Assembly: GCF_022682495.2 (NCBI RefSeq) | Contig: NC_071394.1 | Location: 31,282,470 to 31,346,469 of the forward strand | DNA: 64,000 bases | Direction: 5' to 3' | From: Desmodus rotundus | Taxonomy: Eukaryota > Chordata > Mammalia > Chiroptera > Phyllostomidae | Part shown: positions 34,014 through 51,473 of the stretch, in pieces | Layout: each line of letters begins with the position of its first letter | Numbering within the stretch: the first letter of the stretch is position 1 | Made by a program: the position numbers and the translations under genes | The notes under the pieces: generated by a model | The model's database searches: none | Told to the model about the DNA's origin: nothing | What the model saw: only the letters and a program-made list of their open reading frames with translations

Positions 34014-35016
34014 GCATTCAAACCAACAAAATGAAAAGTAAGAATTTTTCTGTTGTCCCAACCTGCTAATGAAATTCTTACAAGAATTCCCTCAACATGT
34101 GCTTACTCCACCCCTCTCCCAGCACTACTGGCAGCTAAACCAGTAACTAACCAGTAGCTAAACCAGCTAAACCAAAATCGCAGCTAAGTGCTTCCAATAA
34201 GAAGGCAAATAAAATGGGTTTGACCTGCTTACGAGTGGTTATGAAAAATATGCAAGCAACCTTTTTCAATCAAGAAATTTTGAAATAAAACAAAAATCAG
34301 GCTTTCACCCCTGGAAAAGAATGAGAAAGTTTAAGAATAAACATCTATTATCCACAAGTTCCTGAAAGTGACTCGAACCCAACTTCATGTCGATTCTCAT
34401 AGTGGCTCTGGGAGTGTCACCTAACCCTGCTATTACTCGGTTTTTCATCTGATTCGTTAACACAAGCTGCTTATTAATTAGTGCTTTAAAGACTCACTGG
34501 ATGAAGATGATGGGGCATTCATGACCGCAGGATTTGTGATTACTAAATTTACTTTTTAACACATAACGCATTAGATATACTACTATCTTGGTAGTAAAAA
34601 ATTGGGGGGGTAAAATCCTAACCTCACTTTATCTCAAAAGATAGCCTATTATAATCACCATGATCTTATATATATCCCACAATCCCAGGGAAGGTTAAAA
34701 GGATAACCGATGAACAGCCGTTTGTAAAGAGAATATACCCACTACTTAAAAAAAAAAATTCTTATCCATTCAAAAGCCAAAATAAACCCTAAAACCAAGA
34801 TAATCAAGAACAAGTAGCCTTGGAATCAGCATCAAAGAAATTAGTCTTCACATTTAATTCATCAATAACCCAAAAAGGGGGGAAAAAAACCCCAAGACAT
34901 TCCCTTAATCTGAAATTAAACTCTATTCTAGATCTATTCAACTCACAAAAATTCATCTACCTAAATCACCATTAAAATTCAGCAAATTATAACTGCTTTA
35001 AAAGATGTCTATAATT

Positions 35017-35221
35017 GGCCCAATTTGTGTATCTCAGTGGGTTGGGCATTGTCCAGCAAATCAAAAGGGTGCAGTTTGATTCCCCGTCAGGGCACATGCC
35101 TGGGTTGACAGCCAGGTCCCAGGTTGGGGGCATGAGAGAGGTAACAGACTGAGAAGTTTCTCCCCCTCTCTTCCTCCCATGCTCCTCCCGCCCCTGTCAA
35201 AAAAAAAAAACAAAAAAAAAA
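35017..35221 (+). mobile_element. Ves SINE, diverged
   Basis: The head is ggcccaatttgtgtatctca and the middle is ccgtcagggcacatgcctgg. The CT-rich tract is followed by a long A tail (about 35198-35221). It lies in intron 4 only 166 bp past the U12 donor, antisense to ESRP1. Confidence 0.88.
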
Positions 35222-35377
35222 GCGTACAATTGCATAATTGTACTATTAGTTCTTCATAGCATATACACAAGTTTTAGACAGGCCATTGTCATCCATTCAC
35301 TGACCAAGTCAAAACTCTTTCTCGAATTACCCTTTTCTCTGCAGCTATCTTTTCAAATGTTCCCTGGGTAGTCACTT

Positions 35378-35386
35378 AAAGGATAC
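35378..35386 (-). promoter_or_regulatory. ESRP1: U12-type 5' splice site of intron 4
   Basis: GTATCCTTT directly after ...ACAGAAT on the minus strand matches the minor-spliceosome donor consensus RTATCCTTT at every position. A U2 donor would be expected to read GTRAGT. Confidence 0.93.
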
Positions 35387-35501
35387 ATTCTGTCATTGCT
35401 GCAACTTCCAGTTTATCAATCTCAGGTGAGCCAGGGCAACACTTCTTGAATTCTTTTCGAAGATCGAAAAAGGAATAGAAGCATTCAGGCAATAATACAT
35501 T
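35387..35501 (-). CDS. ESRP1: ESRP1 coding exon 4 (residues 126-164)
   Basis: This 115-nt exon has acceptor CCTCAG and the U12 donor GTATCCTTT. It encodes [20 protein letters not shown] then [18 protein letters not shown], and ends with T of Tyr164. It is part of the N-terminal domain, rich in aromatic and basic residues. That domain has been related to the RNase H-like exonuclease fold in domain databases, as I recall; no catalytic acid set was verified here. Joining to exon 5 across the U12 intron yields Tyr. Confidence 0.96.
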
Positions 35502-41050
<5,549 letters not shown>

Positions 41051-41560
41051 CGGTGGTAGGGGGTTCACGCCTTTGGAAGTAACGGAGTGGTGTGGGGGTC
41101 TTGGAGAAATGCGGGCTGTGGGGAACGAAGCCGGAGGTTCTAAAGGGCCGAGCGAAAAGGCCTGGCGCGGGGAGACGAAAGGAGGACAGAGGTGAGGCCC
41201 TGGGTGCGGAGCTTCCCAGGGCGCGGCGCCCCGAGAGGGCGAACGGCGGAGGGAGGGACAGCCTACTGCAGCCGGGAGGTGGCGGGGGCTATTGCCAAGC
41301 GCCGGAAAAGCTGCTCCTGAGCCCAGCGCACCTTTAAGTGCAAACAGCTGGACCTGTGGTCTGTTTTCCCCTTCACCCCTGCCCCGCCTCCTGCTGGAGC
41401 CTGGATGCCTGTTCCTCCAAACCCCGGGGCGCTGCCCACCTTCGGAAGTAAAGCCCTCGCGCGCCGCAGAACCGGGCTCCCGGGGCCGGATGCCCAGCCA
41501 CCTAGTATGCTCCTAGAGGCAGTCGCCGCCCGCAAAGGCAGCAGGGGGTCCCCGGGAGGA

Positions 41561-42215
41561 AACTCGGACACAATGGACCCCACAACATTTTCTCTCAGCT
41601 ACTCCCTTAATTGCTACGTCTTGTTTGGTCCTGGCTGCTAGTTCGAGACTGGAACCTCCTCCAGGGCAGGGGCCCACTTCCTTTGATTTGCCCTGGATCC
41701 TAAGTAAAATGCAGCTACGTGGAGTGCCGAATGTTTTCGTAAATCCGGTACTCTAGAACAAGCTTTTCATCAGTTCCCCGCTCTGACCGCACGCCCTCTA
41801 CTCGTACCCTTGCCTTTGTACTGCTGTCGATTTGGCCAGGTTTCCAAGCAGTCTCCCTCAGTTTAGCTCGGCTAGGTCCGCTGGGGTGCCGGGCGCCCAC
41901 CCCCGCCACCAAGTCGGAAGGCAATGTGGTGGGTCCTGTTGACATTTTAGAAAGAAAATTGCTAGAGGTGAAGTTTCCTTGAGTGTTATATTTCAAACTG
42001 ATCTATTCTTGGGAACACAATTCCGTCTGAAGTATTGCTATTTCGACTCCAGGTGTCCATCCCTTTATATTCATAACATGCAAGTCAGTTGTTTTTTACT
42101 TAATTTTTTAAAAAAATTATTAATCTTAGAGTAAGAGAGAATGGGAGATGGGGGCAGAGAGAGAAACATAGATATCGCTACAGCAACCCACTCCGGGTAT
42201 AAAACTGAAAACCTT
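41561..42215. other. Intergenic DNA upstream of ESRP1, no element recognised
   Basis: Moderately GC-rich, becoming AT-rich toward 42120. I see no gene. A region at about 42110-42180 vaguely resembles a degenerate antisense Ves tail but is too diverged to call. Confidence 0.5.
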
Positions 42216-42219
42216 TCAG

Positions 42220-42960
42220 GACGTAAGTCAAGGGAAGCTGGAGATCGAGCTTTCTCCACGGTGAGGAAGCGCGGTCGGGGTAGAGAGGGGACTGAAGCTT
42301 AGTCCGGGAGGGCGGGGAGGAGGGGGTTGAGAGCCTGACCCAGACGCCGAGTTTCCTGGCCGCAGCTCTGCGGTCCTCGACACTGCCGCCTGCGGCGCAG
42401 GTAGCAGCTGGCGTCCCGGAGTGCGGGTGGCGACCTGGCCCTGACGGGGTCAGGCAGCGCAGCGAGGGCGGGTGAGGGTACTCGGTGCCACCCTCCTCTG
42501 CAGTTTGGGTTCCAGCGGCGTGTGCTTCCATCTCCTGGACTGTAGGGTGAGAGATCGGAAAGGGTCCCTGAAGTCCTAGGTTGGCTTGCAGTGGTGGCCT
42601 CGCCCCACCTAGTCCCAGTACCTCCGGAGCCACCCTGGGAGCCACCTTGCGAGCCCCGCAGGCTGCGGGGGCTGGGTCTGGGCGAGGAACCAGGTGGGGA
42701 GCGACCTGGAACCCGCCCCGATTGCAGTGCAGTGGGCGAGGCCGCCCGGAGGAGCCGGTTCCCCTCCCTGCCTGGCTTTCTGGGTGCGTCGTTCCCAGGT
42801 TCTCGGCCCTACAGGGCCGGGAAGTGCTGCCTGGTTAAGGGTGCGGGACCCGGTTCTAAGGACTGGCTGGGCGCAGCCGAGCGGCCGGGAGGTCCAACGC
42901 TGCTCTGCGACTGTGGCTGGGAAAGCGATTAGAAAGTTTAGGAAGTCCTGCCCCACCGCT
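42220..42960. promoter_or_regulatory. Second GC-rich, CpG-dense block upstream of ESRP1
   Basis: About 740 bp with many CG dinucleotides (for example ctgccgcctgcggcgcagg near 42380), lying about 1.8-2.5 kb upstream of the ESRP1 ATG and separated from the main island by AT-rich sequence. Open frames exist on both strands but resemble no protein. It may be a distal promoter, an enhancer or the shore of the island. Confidence 0.5.
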
Positions 42961-44720
42961 CCTTGCAGCCTTTGGTGCTCGGATTAATCATTTGTAAGCT
43001 CATTTGGAGAAACTGAGAACTTTATTATCAGCTCACTTGCCGGGGATTCCGCAGGGTTGTCTATATTAGCATCGAGTCTCAGGGCTCCGTTTCACAGAGA
43101 TTTACCTTCTTCCTGTTTAAGGAAGTCAGATCCTTGGTTTCTGATTTTTCTCATTTAAATTTTAATTTGTCCAGCTAGATTACAGGGACAGGATTTTGTT
43201 TTGTTCTGTCCTCAAAGGTATTCTTGGGGCGTGGAACAGAGCCTGACATATACTAGGCACTTAACAAATATTTGATTTTAATGAATAACACCCACCCCCG
43301 GTTTTGTAGTTCCTCTCCTGATTTAGCGCATAGTTCATCCTGCCAAGGTGAGATCCTGAAAATGGGAGTCTACAGGTAATTTAAGTCTCAAATACTTAAA
43401 AAGAGTAGGTGCTAATTCTTTGAGACAAACCTACTTTTGTTGAAGAAATTCAACTCATATAAGATGCAGGAATGCCGAGAAAAAAAATCTGGGTAGCACA
43501 AGCAGATCAGTTCTGAATACAAAAGTGTTTTGTCATCTCTCCCATCTATAAACAGTTCGGATTTAGTAAGAATAATCAGCACGGTGGATGAGAGGAACCT
43601 TGAGGAGAGAGGTTCATTCTACCTGTGCTCTTCACTGGAACCCCCCCCCGCAAAACTTCCAGAACAAATGTGAATTTTTTTTTTAAGTAACAGGTCCAAA
43701 TTGAGGAACAGGCTGGGAAGTAACTGGCCTGTATTAAAACTATGAAAGGTCACGAAAGGCAAAGACTGAAGAACTATTCCAGATTAAGGGAATTTATGAG
43801 ACATCACAACTAAACATGGCCACATGGATCCTGGACCAGAAAAAAAATTTTTTTTTCTTGCTTTAAAGTACTTTATTGGGACGGTAGGACAAATTTGAAT
43901 AAGGAAGATCTGTTGATTAAATAACAGTATTATATCAGTGTCAATTTCCTGATTTTTATAATATTCTGGTTTGGCAGGAGACTGTCCTTCGTTTTAGAAG
44001 CACCCAGTATTTAGGAATAAGGGAGAATCATGTCTATAACACTCCAATGATTTTGATTAAAAAATATATATATATATATGGAGGGAGAGAACAGCAAATG
44101 TGGTAAAATGTTAACATGGGAATCTGAGGGAAGGAATTCTTTATACTCTTCTTTGGTTTTTTAAAAAGTACCAGTGGACGTTGGCTGCCACCATCATTCT
44201 GTTTAACAAGGCTGTCTCACTACTTTCGGTGCTAATCTAATCCTTTACATTGCAGGACGAATCCATTTTCTTTGTCTTTTCCTTCATGAAAGAAGGAAGA
44301 AAGAGAAGGTCGCTGTTTTCTGTAAAAACAATACTTTCATATACTGTAAGGTTGTTCTCAAATAACTTTCCTAGACTAAATTACTGCAAGCTCTTTAAAG
44401 TTTTCATTGTGAATCTACTTTCTAGCTCTTTAATCATCTCCTTGACCCCTTTTCTTCCTACTACTTTCAGAGAGCAGCTCTTAAAATGGACAAAATTCAA
44501 GTGTCCACCGTGACCTGACCATTGGCACAGTGGTAACTATGTCATGTTCTTACTGCTTGCGATTCAGGTCCCTTTTTACGACCACAGCAGTAGCACTGCA
44601 CTTGCTGGCTCCTGCTGTGTTTGAGGCCTCTAGCTCTTTCTTAGAGTTCTCAGTTGCACATACCCAGTTGTTCTCTTGTACCCGTAAGAAAAGATGCTTC
44701 AAAAGTGACTCAAAGTATGA
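42961..44720. other. Intergenic DNA, no gene recognised
   Basis: Mostly unique-looking AT-rich sequence. A short stretch at 43225-43290 (cagagcctgacatatactag) resembles an old MIR or L2 end. There is a (TA)n run at 44063-44078. Confidence 0.5.
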
Positions 44721-44724
44721 AAAT

Positions 44725-44850
44725 GTTCTTTAATTAGATAGGGGTGATGGTTGCACAGATGTAAAAATACTAAAAACCAATGAATTGTACACTTTAAAAG
44801 GGCAGACAGCATGGTATGTAAATGATATCTGTTTTTTAAAAAGCAAATCA
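44725..44850 (+). mobile_element. Old L1 3' end fragment
   Basis: The phrases gggtgatggttgcacagatg and ccaatgaattgtacacttta followed by an A-rich end at about 44835 are typical of old L1 3' termini. Confidence 0.7.
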
Positions 44851-45159
44851 AAGTGAAAGCCTGTGTCGTGAGGCTACCACAAGCCTTTGATGTTTCTCAG
44901 TTATTTCTATTAGACGCAGTCATAAGAGAGATCGCATTCTGTATTCACTGAACAAGTCCAACCTCTTTGAAGTGAAGGAGAACTGATGGTCAAGATAATG
45001 AAATACATTATAGTTTTCTATGAATTACTCTGTGCATTACACAGTAAACAAATTACTGGTCTGCACCTTTATTATAATAATTATGATAGACTGTCTGTGT
45101 GGACGAAGTATGAGTTTATTCATCAGCCCTGACGTTGGCTACCCCATGGCCTTAGGGGT

Positions 45160-45250
45160 GTTTTTAGCCTCACAGGGACTCAGTTTCTCACCTGTAAAAA
45201 TGGGGATGATGGGCATGTACACTTCGTAGGTTTTAAGAGGAGAAGATATG
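45160..45250 (+). repeat. MIR-like fragment
   Basis: cacagggactcagtttctca, ctgtaaaaatggggatgatg and the following text match the MIR core order. The 45290-45590 stretch (ggtgtgctgcaagaatttt... tcatgagatgtaaacgtttg) also looks like an old interspersed repeat but I cannot name it. Confidence 0.5.
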
Positions 45251-46259
45251 TGTAAAGATGTGTTTTCCTTAAAGAAAAGAAATCCAAGAACCAGGAAGAT
45301 TACTACTCAAGAGTACTGATTTTTCTACTGGTGTGCTGCAAGAATTTTAAAAACATGCAATACCTGCCAACTTAGTCAGGGGCACTGACGTCTTTTCCCT
45401 TAGGTTGTCAAATTAAAAAATGACAGCAGCCAACACAATAGCTGTCCATTGTGAATGAATCAAAATTACACCTATTTTTGGTCAGATCGGCAAAAATATA
45501 TTTTTTGGTGTGTCACAGGATTTTAGTAATTAGTTTGTGGGTGTCATGAGATGTAAACGTTTGAAAATCACTGCCCAAGAGGAATCTCCATGTGGGGAGG
45601 GGCTTGTCCACACACCAACCAGAAAAGCCATGAACCCCCGGACATTAGCTCAGACTAAAGACCCCATCAAGGCAGACTAAAACATTGAAACAAGACTTTA
45701 CTGACCATGTTGTCATAGGGAAATACACCACAAATCCAGACAAGATATGCCTTCTCCTTGGGGAACACAGAACCGATCCATTAACTGGACATCCTGGGAA
45801 ATGTCCCCCTTTACTCCTGGCCTCATGCCCTTTGCTTAGAAGTAGATACCTGCTCCTCCCAAAATCCAGTCAGAGTGAAGCAAAATAGCAAACCTTATCT
45901 TTGAAGTCAAGGTGGGTTGACAGGAGTGGGTAAGAAAATGATTTAAGAAGTTTTGATTGTCTTATTAAGTTCCTCTGCTTCCCTACAGTAGGCATATTTA
46001 TCCACCCCTTTGACTGATAAAGGGCCAATTTTGTTATTCTGGCAAAATGCAACCCAAAAACCAGGAGATCGTTGTCACCTGCTTTGTGTATGAAGTATTC
46101 AGTGTTGTTAAGTTGAGGTAATATACCTGGCAGATACTACCATTTGGAGTCAGTGAAGATAAACTTAATGATGGTTCTATATCTCTTTCATTTGTATGTC
46201 AGTGCATTCTCACCTATAGACTTCTAAGTGACTCTGAAAGTCTATACAAAGTGTCAGAC

Positions 46260-46410
46260 CTGATGGATACATTCAGTCATTTATTTAACAAGGACTTACT
46301 TGCACTATACTGTGCACCAGGCAGGAAATGTGTCAGCCACTGGAAACACAATAGTGAATAAACACAAACACGGTGCCCTTATTGACTGGGGGACACAATC
46401 ACAGAAATGT
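46260..46410 (+). mobile_element. L2 3' end-like fragment
   Basis: The order cagtcatttatttaacaagg, actatactgtgcaccaggca, cagccactggaaacacaata and gtgaataaacacaaacacgg is typical of old LINE-2 3' ends. Confidence 0.6.
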
Positions 46411-46800
46411 ATCGCTACAAACAGTAGTAAGTATTCTAAAAGTCCACAGTGCTCTGGAATTGTACAACAAGAGGACATAAAAGCAACCAGGGAGACAGAA
46501 GAAAGTCAGAGAGCAGTAGTATTTGAATTAAAATCCACAATAGAGATGACATGTTTGAGAAGATGAGACCTCTAAAATCCCCCTGGGCTTCGCCAATGAC
46601 CAGTTGCTCACCAGGTCCCTTGGAGTTTTCCCCAGCGACACCATGCTTGGGTCACTCCCCTCCACTCCTTATGTAACCCGTCTAGTCCAAAACTACAGAA
46701 TCTTGCCAGTGGTTGCAGCTGTCCTCTCCTATATGCACTAGCCTTTTCCATTCTTCCAGTGGTTTCTGGGAATGCTGGTTGTCACAGATCTTTTAAACCA
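46411..46800. other. Intergenic DNA, nothing recognised
   Basis: Unique-looking sequence between an L2 fragment and a Ves SINE. No frame shows protein similarity. Confidence 0.5.
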
Positions 46801-46816
46801 AAAAGGAGGGAAGGGC

Positions 46817-46976
46817 CCTGGCCGGGTAGCTCAGTTGGTTAGAGTTTCAGCTCCATACACTAAGGTTGTGGGCTCGATTCCCACTCAGGGCACATGGAAG
46901 AGTCAACCAGTGAATGCATAAATAAGTGGAATAATAAAACAATGTCTCTCTCTCTCTCTTTAAAAATCAATTTAAA
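46817..46976 (+). mobile_element. Ves SINE, second subtype, with perfect 16-bp duplication
   Basis: The head cctggccgggtagctcagtt and the segment gaatgcataaataagtggaa mark a different Ves subtype from most copies here. The flanks aaaaggagggaagggc at 46801-46816 and 46977-46992 are identical over 16 bp, which implies a fairly recent insertion. The tail is an A-run overlapping the duplication. Confidence 0.95.
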
Positions 46977-46992
46977 AAAAGGAGGGAAGGGC

Positions 46993-48190
46993 AACTGCCA
47001 TAGAAAGGATTTCACTTTTAATTTTGCCAAGAAGGAGGTGTCAAAACAAAACCAATTACTATTTACTGTGCTCTTCATTTCATAAAAGAAAGGCTATTTT
47101 AACACCAAAAGGAAAATATACGAATATCAGAATAAAGAACAATTTTACATTAGTTCTATGAATCCGCTTGATGCAAAATTTGCCCCATTGGCTTTTTCTT
47201 TTTTGTCTCATTCGACCTCCTCACTTGGGGAAAAGTAACCGCACACCAGGGCTTCGGAGCCGCCTCCTTGATCCGTCTGGAGATTGGCAACAAGCTGATT
47301 TTCCTAAAACTCACCTGTGTTTTCTAAAATTCATATATTTTAGTTAAATCAAAGTCACACAAGTGCACCGTTTTGTGTCTAATAGTTCTACATATTGATA
47401 ATAAAAATTGCAGTCACCTGTCCGTCCTCCCTCTGAACTCATTCTCGCGACCCAGAGGCAGTTGCTATCATCCACTTTCAGCTGCCTTTCTATTCTTGTA
47501 GTTACCTCTTTGTTTGTAAATAACATGTATTTACTAATATTAAAAACCTTTATTAAAAAATTCTAAGCCTACTTCAATCTTGTTGCTCCCTTCTCAAATT
47601 AAATTGGGGCTATGGAAGAAAATACATACTCTTCAAATCTCAAATCCATCCGCGATGCTTCCCCGAGGTCAAGCCCTCAATGATGGCCGCTATAGACCAT
47701 ATACTTAAAATGCTGTCCTGTATTGGTTATTTCAACTAGGCAGTCACCTTTTTTTCCTTAAAATTCTAGACTCTGTCAATTAATGGTCCCTTTGCCTATA
47801 CCTGCTTTCATGTTTATTGTTAAATTCTCTTTATGGACAATTGAACAACCAGTAGAACTTGCTCATGCTTAGAACTTGGGGCAGGGCTTTGGTGAGGGTA
47901 GTCATCAATTATGCTGGCGTTTGAGGGGAGAACGAACACTTAAAAAGACTACTTCCAGTAATCGGACATCTCTTTCTTGTCCCAATCTGTATTCCTGCCT
48001 TAGAAAGTGGAAAAAATATCTGATTTTAATTAGAATCCATTTCTGTAAATATTTTAAATCAGGTCATCATTTTGGAAGGTGATACAAAAGTCCATTAGCA
48101 TTTACTTCCTCTGAGCTGTGGATCCATGGAGCTGATGGGAGAAAGAGGAGAAAGGAGATCTTTCTCTATATACATACATAACGACAACAA
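46993..48190. other. Intergenic DNA, nothing recognised
   Basis: AT-rich sequence without a recognisable gene or repeat. Short frames carry no known motif. Confidence 0.5.
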
Positions 48191-48199
48191 TAAATTAGC

Positions 48200-48400
48200 A
48201 TTTATTTATTGGTTTGACACTATGTACCAAAGTGTCATTCAAAGCCTTCACAAGCATTATTTCATTTAATTCTCACAACCAAATGAGGTAAAAGTACTCC
48301 CCCCCCATCCTTTATAACTGAGGAAACTGAAGGTTAAGGTTAACTTGGGCAGCATGACTCCAAAGACTGTACATTTAGTCACTGCACTGTGCTGAACGTG
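48200..48400 (+). repeat. MIR SINE fragment
   Basis: The phrases tttgacactatgtaccaaag, ttcatttaattctcacaacc and aactgaggaaactgaaggtt follow the MIR order, with the usual ctcacaacca/gaggaaactgag blocks. Confidence 0.7.
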
Positions 48401-48734
48401 CGCCACTTTTATACTTTAGAAATCTTGTTAATAAACTGAAATAGGGCAGACTGTCACAACGCAAAACATCTCCCTGTGATAGCTCAACCACAGTGTTGTA
48501 CACATGGCCGCAAAAGCAAAGCTACGGTCAGCTGAATACTTTAGTAATATCACTCCTTAGACTTTATAACCTGCACTGCCTAGCTCAGCTTGTTTACAAG
48601 GTACCCGCCACTTACGAAGGATCCTTGAGACCCGTGAAAGAAATGACAGTCTACAATAGCTATAGATAGCATGGTAGTTAAAATAAGCACTAAATATGTC
48701 ATCAAAGCATATTATTTTCACATTGGGAAGAGAC

Positions 48735-48870
48735 CTTTGTACGTTTTATTTCAACTCCCTCCTTTCACAAGAGGGCAAAGAAGTCAAGTGACTTACTTGC
48801 CCAACCAGGGTGACACAGCTAATTAGCAGCAGGACTGTACTCAGAGCTCAGGTCTCCTGGCTCTTTCCCT
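48735..48870 (-). repeat. MIR SINE fragment
   Basis: The phrases gacttacttgcccaaccagg, gacacagctaattagcagca and tcaggtctcctggctctttc match a MIR read from its 3' side. Confidence 0.75.
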
Positions 48871-49865
48871 GTTGTAACCATGACTACCCAGGTAGTGTGC
48901 TCCCTCTGAGAATATAATAGGCTTTCTAGATGGGACTCAGAGATGTCTGTGTAGCTGATTTTGGTTAAAATTACCTTTCTTAAGGTTTTGGTAGAGAAAA
49001 GACATCTGGGTTGAGAGGTCTTCTTCACTGAAGCTTAGGAGATGGAAAGGGTACTTGGGTGTCCCCCTCTGAGGCTGAAACACCTTGCTATTTTGGAGTC
49101 TGATTCTGGAGCTACTGCCTGACACATGAGAATTTAGAAGAGTTTTGGTAGGGGGATAGGAGGTGGCGGTGTGGATTTGGATGAACCATTGGAAAAAAAA
49201 ATCTCTATAGAAATTTTAAGGGATGCAGTCTTGATTTTGGTAAATCCCTGTAGAAGATACAGATACATAGGATGTGATCTCTGCTGTTAAGGAGCTTGAA
49301 ATTAATAAAAGGGGAAAAGCTTAAAGAACTTGCCTGACTGGTGGGGTGTGGACACCTCAAGAGCATGCCCCGGCCCAGAGCAAGCGTAAGAAGAATGCTG
49401 TGGCAGATGGTCTGCACAGGAATGCTCTCCTGCACCTCTGAGTCACCAGTATGGCTAACCCCTTTCCACCTTCTTTATTAGACACTCAGACTTCAACTAC
49501 ACTCTTCAACCTGAAGCATTATCTTTCCTGACAGTTGGCTAGCAAAATTCCTCCCATGTTTTGGCTAGTCGCTCTTTTCTTCTTTGGTATAATGCCCACA
49601 ACTAACTTCCTTACCTCCCCTCCACTCGAAACAGTGACAGCAATAACCACATGGCAGGGGGAACAGATTATGTTTGGTGAGGGTCTGGACTAGATATTCA
49701 GTATCCTGCCTCATCTATGTCCAGCCTTCCATTCTCCACACTGCCAACATATCAGCCGTATAAATGAAACTCTTACTGTTATTTTTTCTTTTTCCAGCTT
49801 CCTTACTTTTCTAGGAAGACCTGACCACTGTTCCTCTAGCTTCCCCCAAGTGTCTGAACTTCCGA
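48871..49865. other. Intergenic DNA, nothing recognised
   Basis: No gene or clear repeat. The region 49440-49800 is pyrimidine-rich and may hold an old LINE fragment, but I could not name it. Confidence 0.45.
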
Positions 49866-49869
49866 TCAT

Positions 49870-50492
49870 ATGGTATTTAGTGAATCCATCAGCTCAGATG
49901 GCTACACTGGTGAGTCTGCCAAATATTTAAAGGAGATTGACACTTCACAAATTCTTCCAAAATATAGAGGGGGAAAGAATGCTTTCCCAACTCATCCTAT
50001 AAGGTCAGTATTACCAAGATACCAAAATCAGACAAACATCACAAGAAAAGTAAACTACAGACCAATATCCCTTTTGAATACAGAAAATAAAGCAAACTGA
50101 ATACAGCAACATGTTAAATAGATTATACACTGTGATCAAGTGGAATTTATCCCAGAAATGCAAGGTTGGCTTAACGTACATAAGTCATTGTAACATACCA
50201 TATTAATAGCATATAGGACAAGAATGACACAATCATCTTAATTAATATGGAGAAGGCATTTAACAAAACCTAACACCCTTTTATGATAAAAAGAAATACT
50301 CAACAAACTAGGAATAGAAGGGAACTTTCTCAACCTGATTAAGAGTAGCTATGAAAAACCTGCAGCTACTCTCATACTTAATGGTGAAAGACTGGGTGCT
50401 TTCTCCCTAAGGTTAGGAACGAGGCAGGGATGTCTGCTCTTGCCATTTATTTTCGACACTATGCTTCGTGTATAGTATACTTAGTATATACA
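49870..50492 (+). mobile_element. L1 ORF2 reverse-transcriptase fragment
   Basis: L1 reverse-transcriptase text such as agatgcaagg-like and ctgtgatcaagtggaattta at 50130-50160, and ggagaaggcatttaacaaaa near 50250, is broken by stops. This copy is older than the L1 cluster in ESRP1 intron 13. Confidence 0.85.
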
Positions 50493-50703
50493 CAGGTGGC
50501 AAACACAAGGCCCATGGGCCGAATCCAGCCTTCCACCTTGTTTTATCCAGCCTGGCACCTTGTTTCTACCCAGCAGCAGCACCAAGCTCCTTGCCCCTAG
50601 TTAAGGAGTAGCTACACTTATAGTCCTAACATTACATTCGGCCCTTTGAAGGCAACCGCAAGGCTGATGTGGCCCCCAGTGAAAATGAGTTTGACATCCC
50701 TGC
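50493..50703. mobile_element. hAT-type nonautonomous element nested in L1
   Basis: The left end caggtggcaaacacaaggcc and the right end (other strand) cagggatgtcaaactcatttt-like form imperfect inverted repeats around a core with the gggccgaatccagcctt phrase. It splits an L1 copy whose sequence resumes with ctatactagaagttctag. The duplication is not clear. Confidence 0.7.
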
Positions 50704-51473
50704 TATACTAGAAGTTCTAGCCCAAGAAATTAGGTAAAAAAAAATAAGAGGCATCTATATAGGAGAGGAAGAAATAAAACTATTCATAGATGGCATGATA
50801 TGTATAGAAAATCCTGAGGAATCCACTAAATAAATTAGAAGTAAAAAACATTCAATAAAGTTGCAGAATACAAGATTAACATATAAAAATCAATTCTATA
50901 TCTTTACATTAGCAATGAAAAATCCAAAATTGAAAGTATAAAACTTCTATTTAAAATCACATCACAAAGAATAAAGTAATTAGGAATTAATTTAACAAAA
51001 GAAGTACAAGATTAATATAATGAAAATGACAAACATTATTGAAATAAATTAAAGAAGACCTATATAAATGGAAAGACATTCCATATTTATGTGCCAGAAA
51101 ACTTAATATTGTTAAGATGGCTGTACTACTCAAATTGGCCTATGGATTTAATCCCTATCAAAATCCCAGTGGCCTTGTTGCAGAAACTTACAGACTAATC
51201 CTATAATTCATATGGAAGGGCAAGGAACCAGAATGGTTAAAACAATCTGGAAAACGAAGAAAATGGTTTGAGTATTCCCACTTAGTGATTTCCGAACTTA
51301 CTACAAAGCTATAGTAATCAAGGCAATGTGGTAATGACATGGATAGACATATACAGCAGTAGAACAGAATTGGGAGTCAAAAAAGAAAGACTTAAATTTA
51401 TAGTCAGATTATCTTCTATAAGGGTGTCGAGACCATTCAACAGGGAAAGAATAGTCTTTTCAAAAAGAGTGTT
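50704..51473 (+). mobile_element. L1 ORF2 fragment continued
   Basis: L1 text resumes after the hAT insertion, for example gaagttctagcccaagaaat and later atcaaaatcccagtggcctt. No open frame survives. Confidence 0.85.

Larger units (their letters stand above)
23671..35386 (-). other. ESRP1: ESRP1 intron 4, U12-type (minor spliceosome) GT-AG intron
   Basis: This 11,716-bp intron begins GTATCCTTT on the minus strand (35386-35378), an exact match to the U12 donor consensus RTATCCTTT. It ends with TTCCTTGAC (23691-23683), an exact match to the U12 branch-site consensus TTCCTTRAY, 12 nt before the terminal CCCAG ends. The intron contains Ves SINEs, an S100A10 retrocopy, an L1 3' end with a MITE, a hAT element, a MaLR LTR and several CA repeats. 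The stretches 24030-24800, 26300-27820, 27960-29825, 30055-33660 and 34020-35010 otherwise look unique, except for microsatellites. Confidence 0.93.

Noticed and set aside
42100..42190. Antisense Ves SINE
   Set aside because: Only the tail-like gagagaaacatagatat part is seen; no head or middle, so unsupported.
42178..42956. Open frames on both strands in the upstream GC-rich block
   Set aside because: Composition-driven frames with no protein family recognised and no splice structure.
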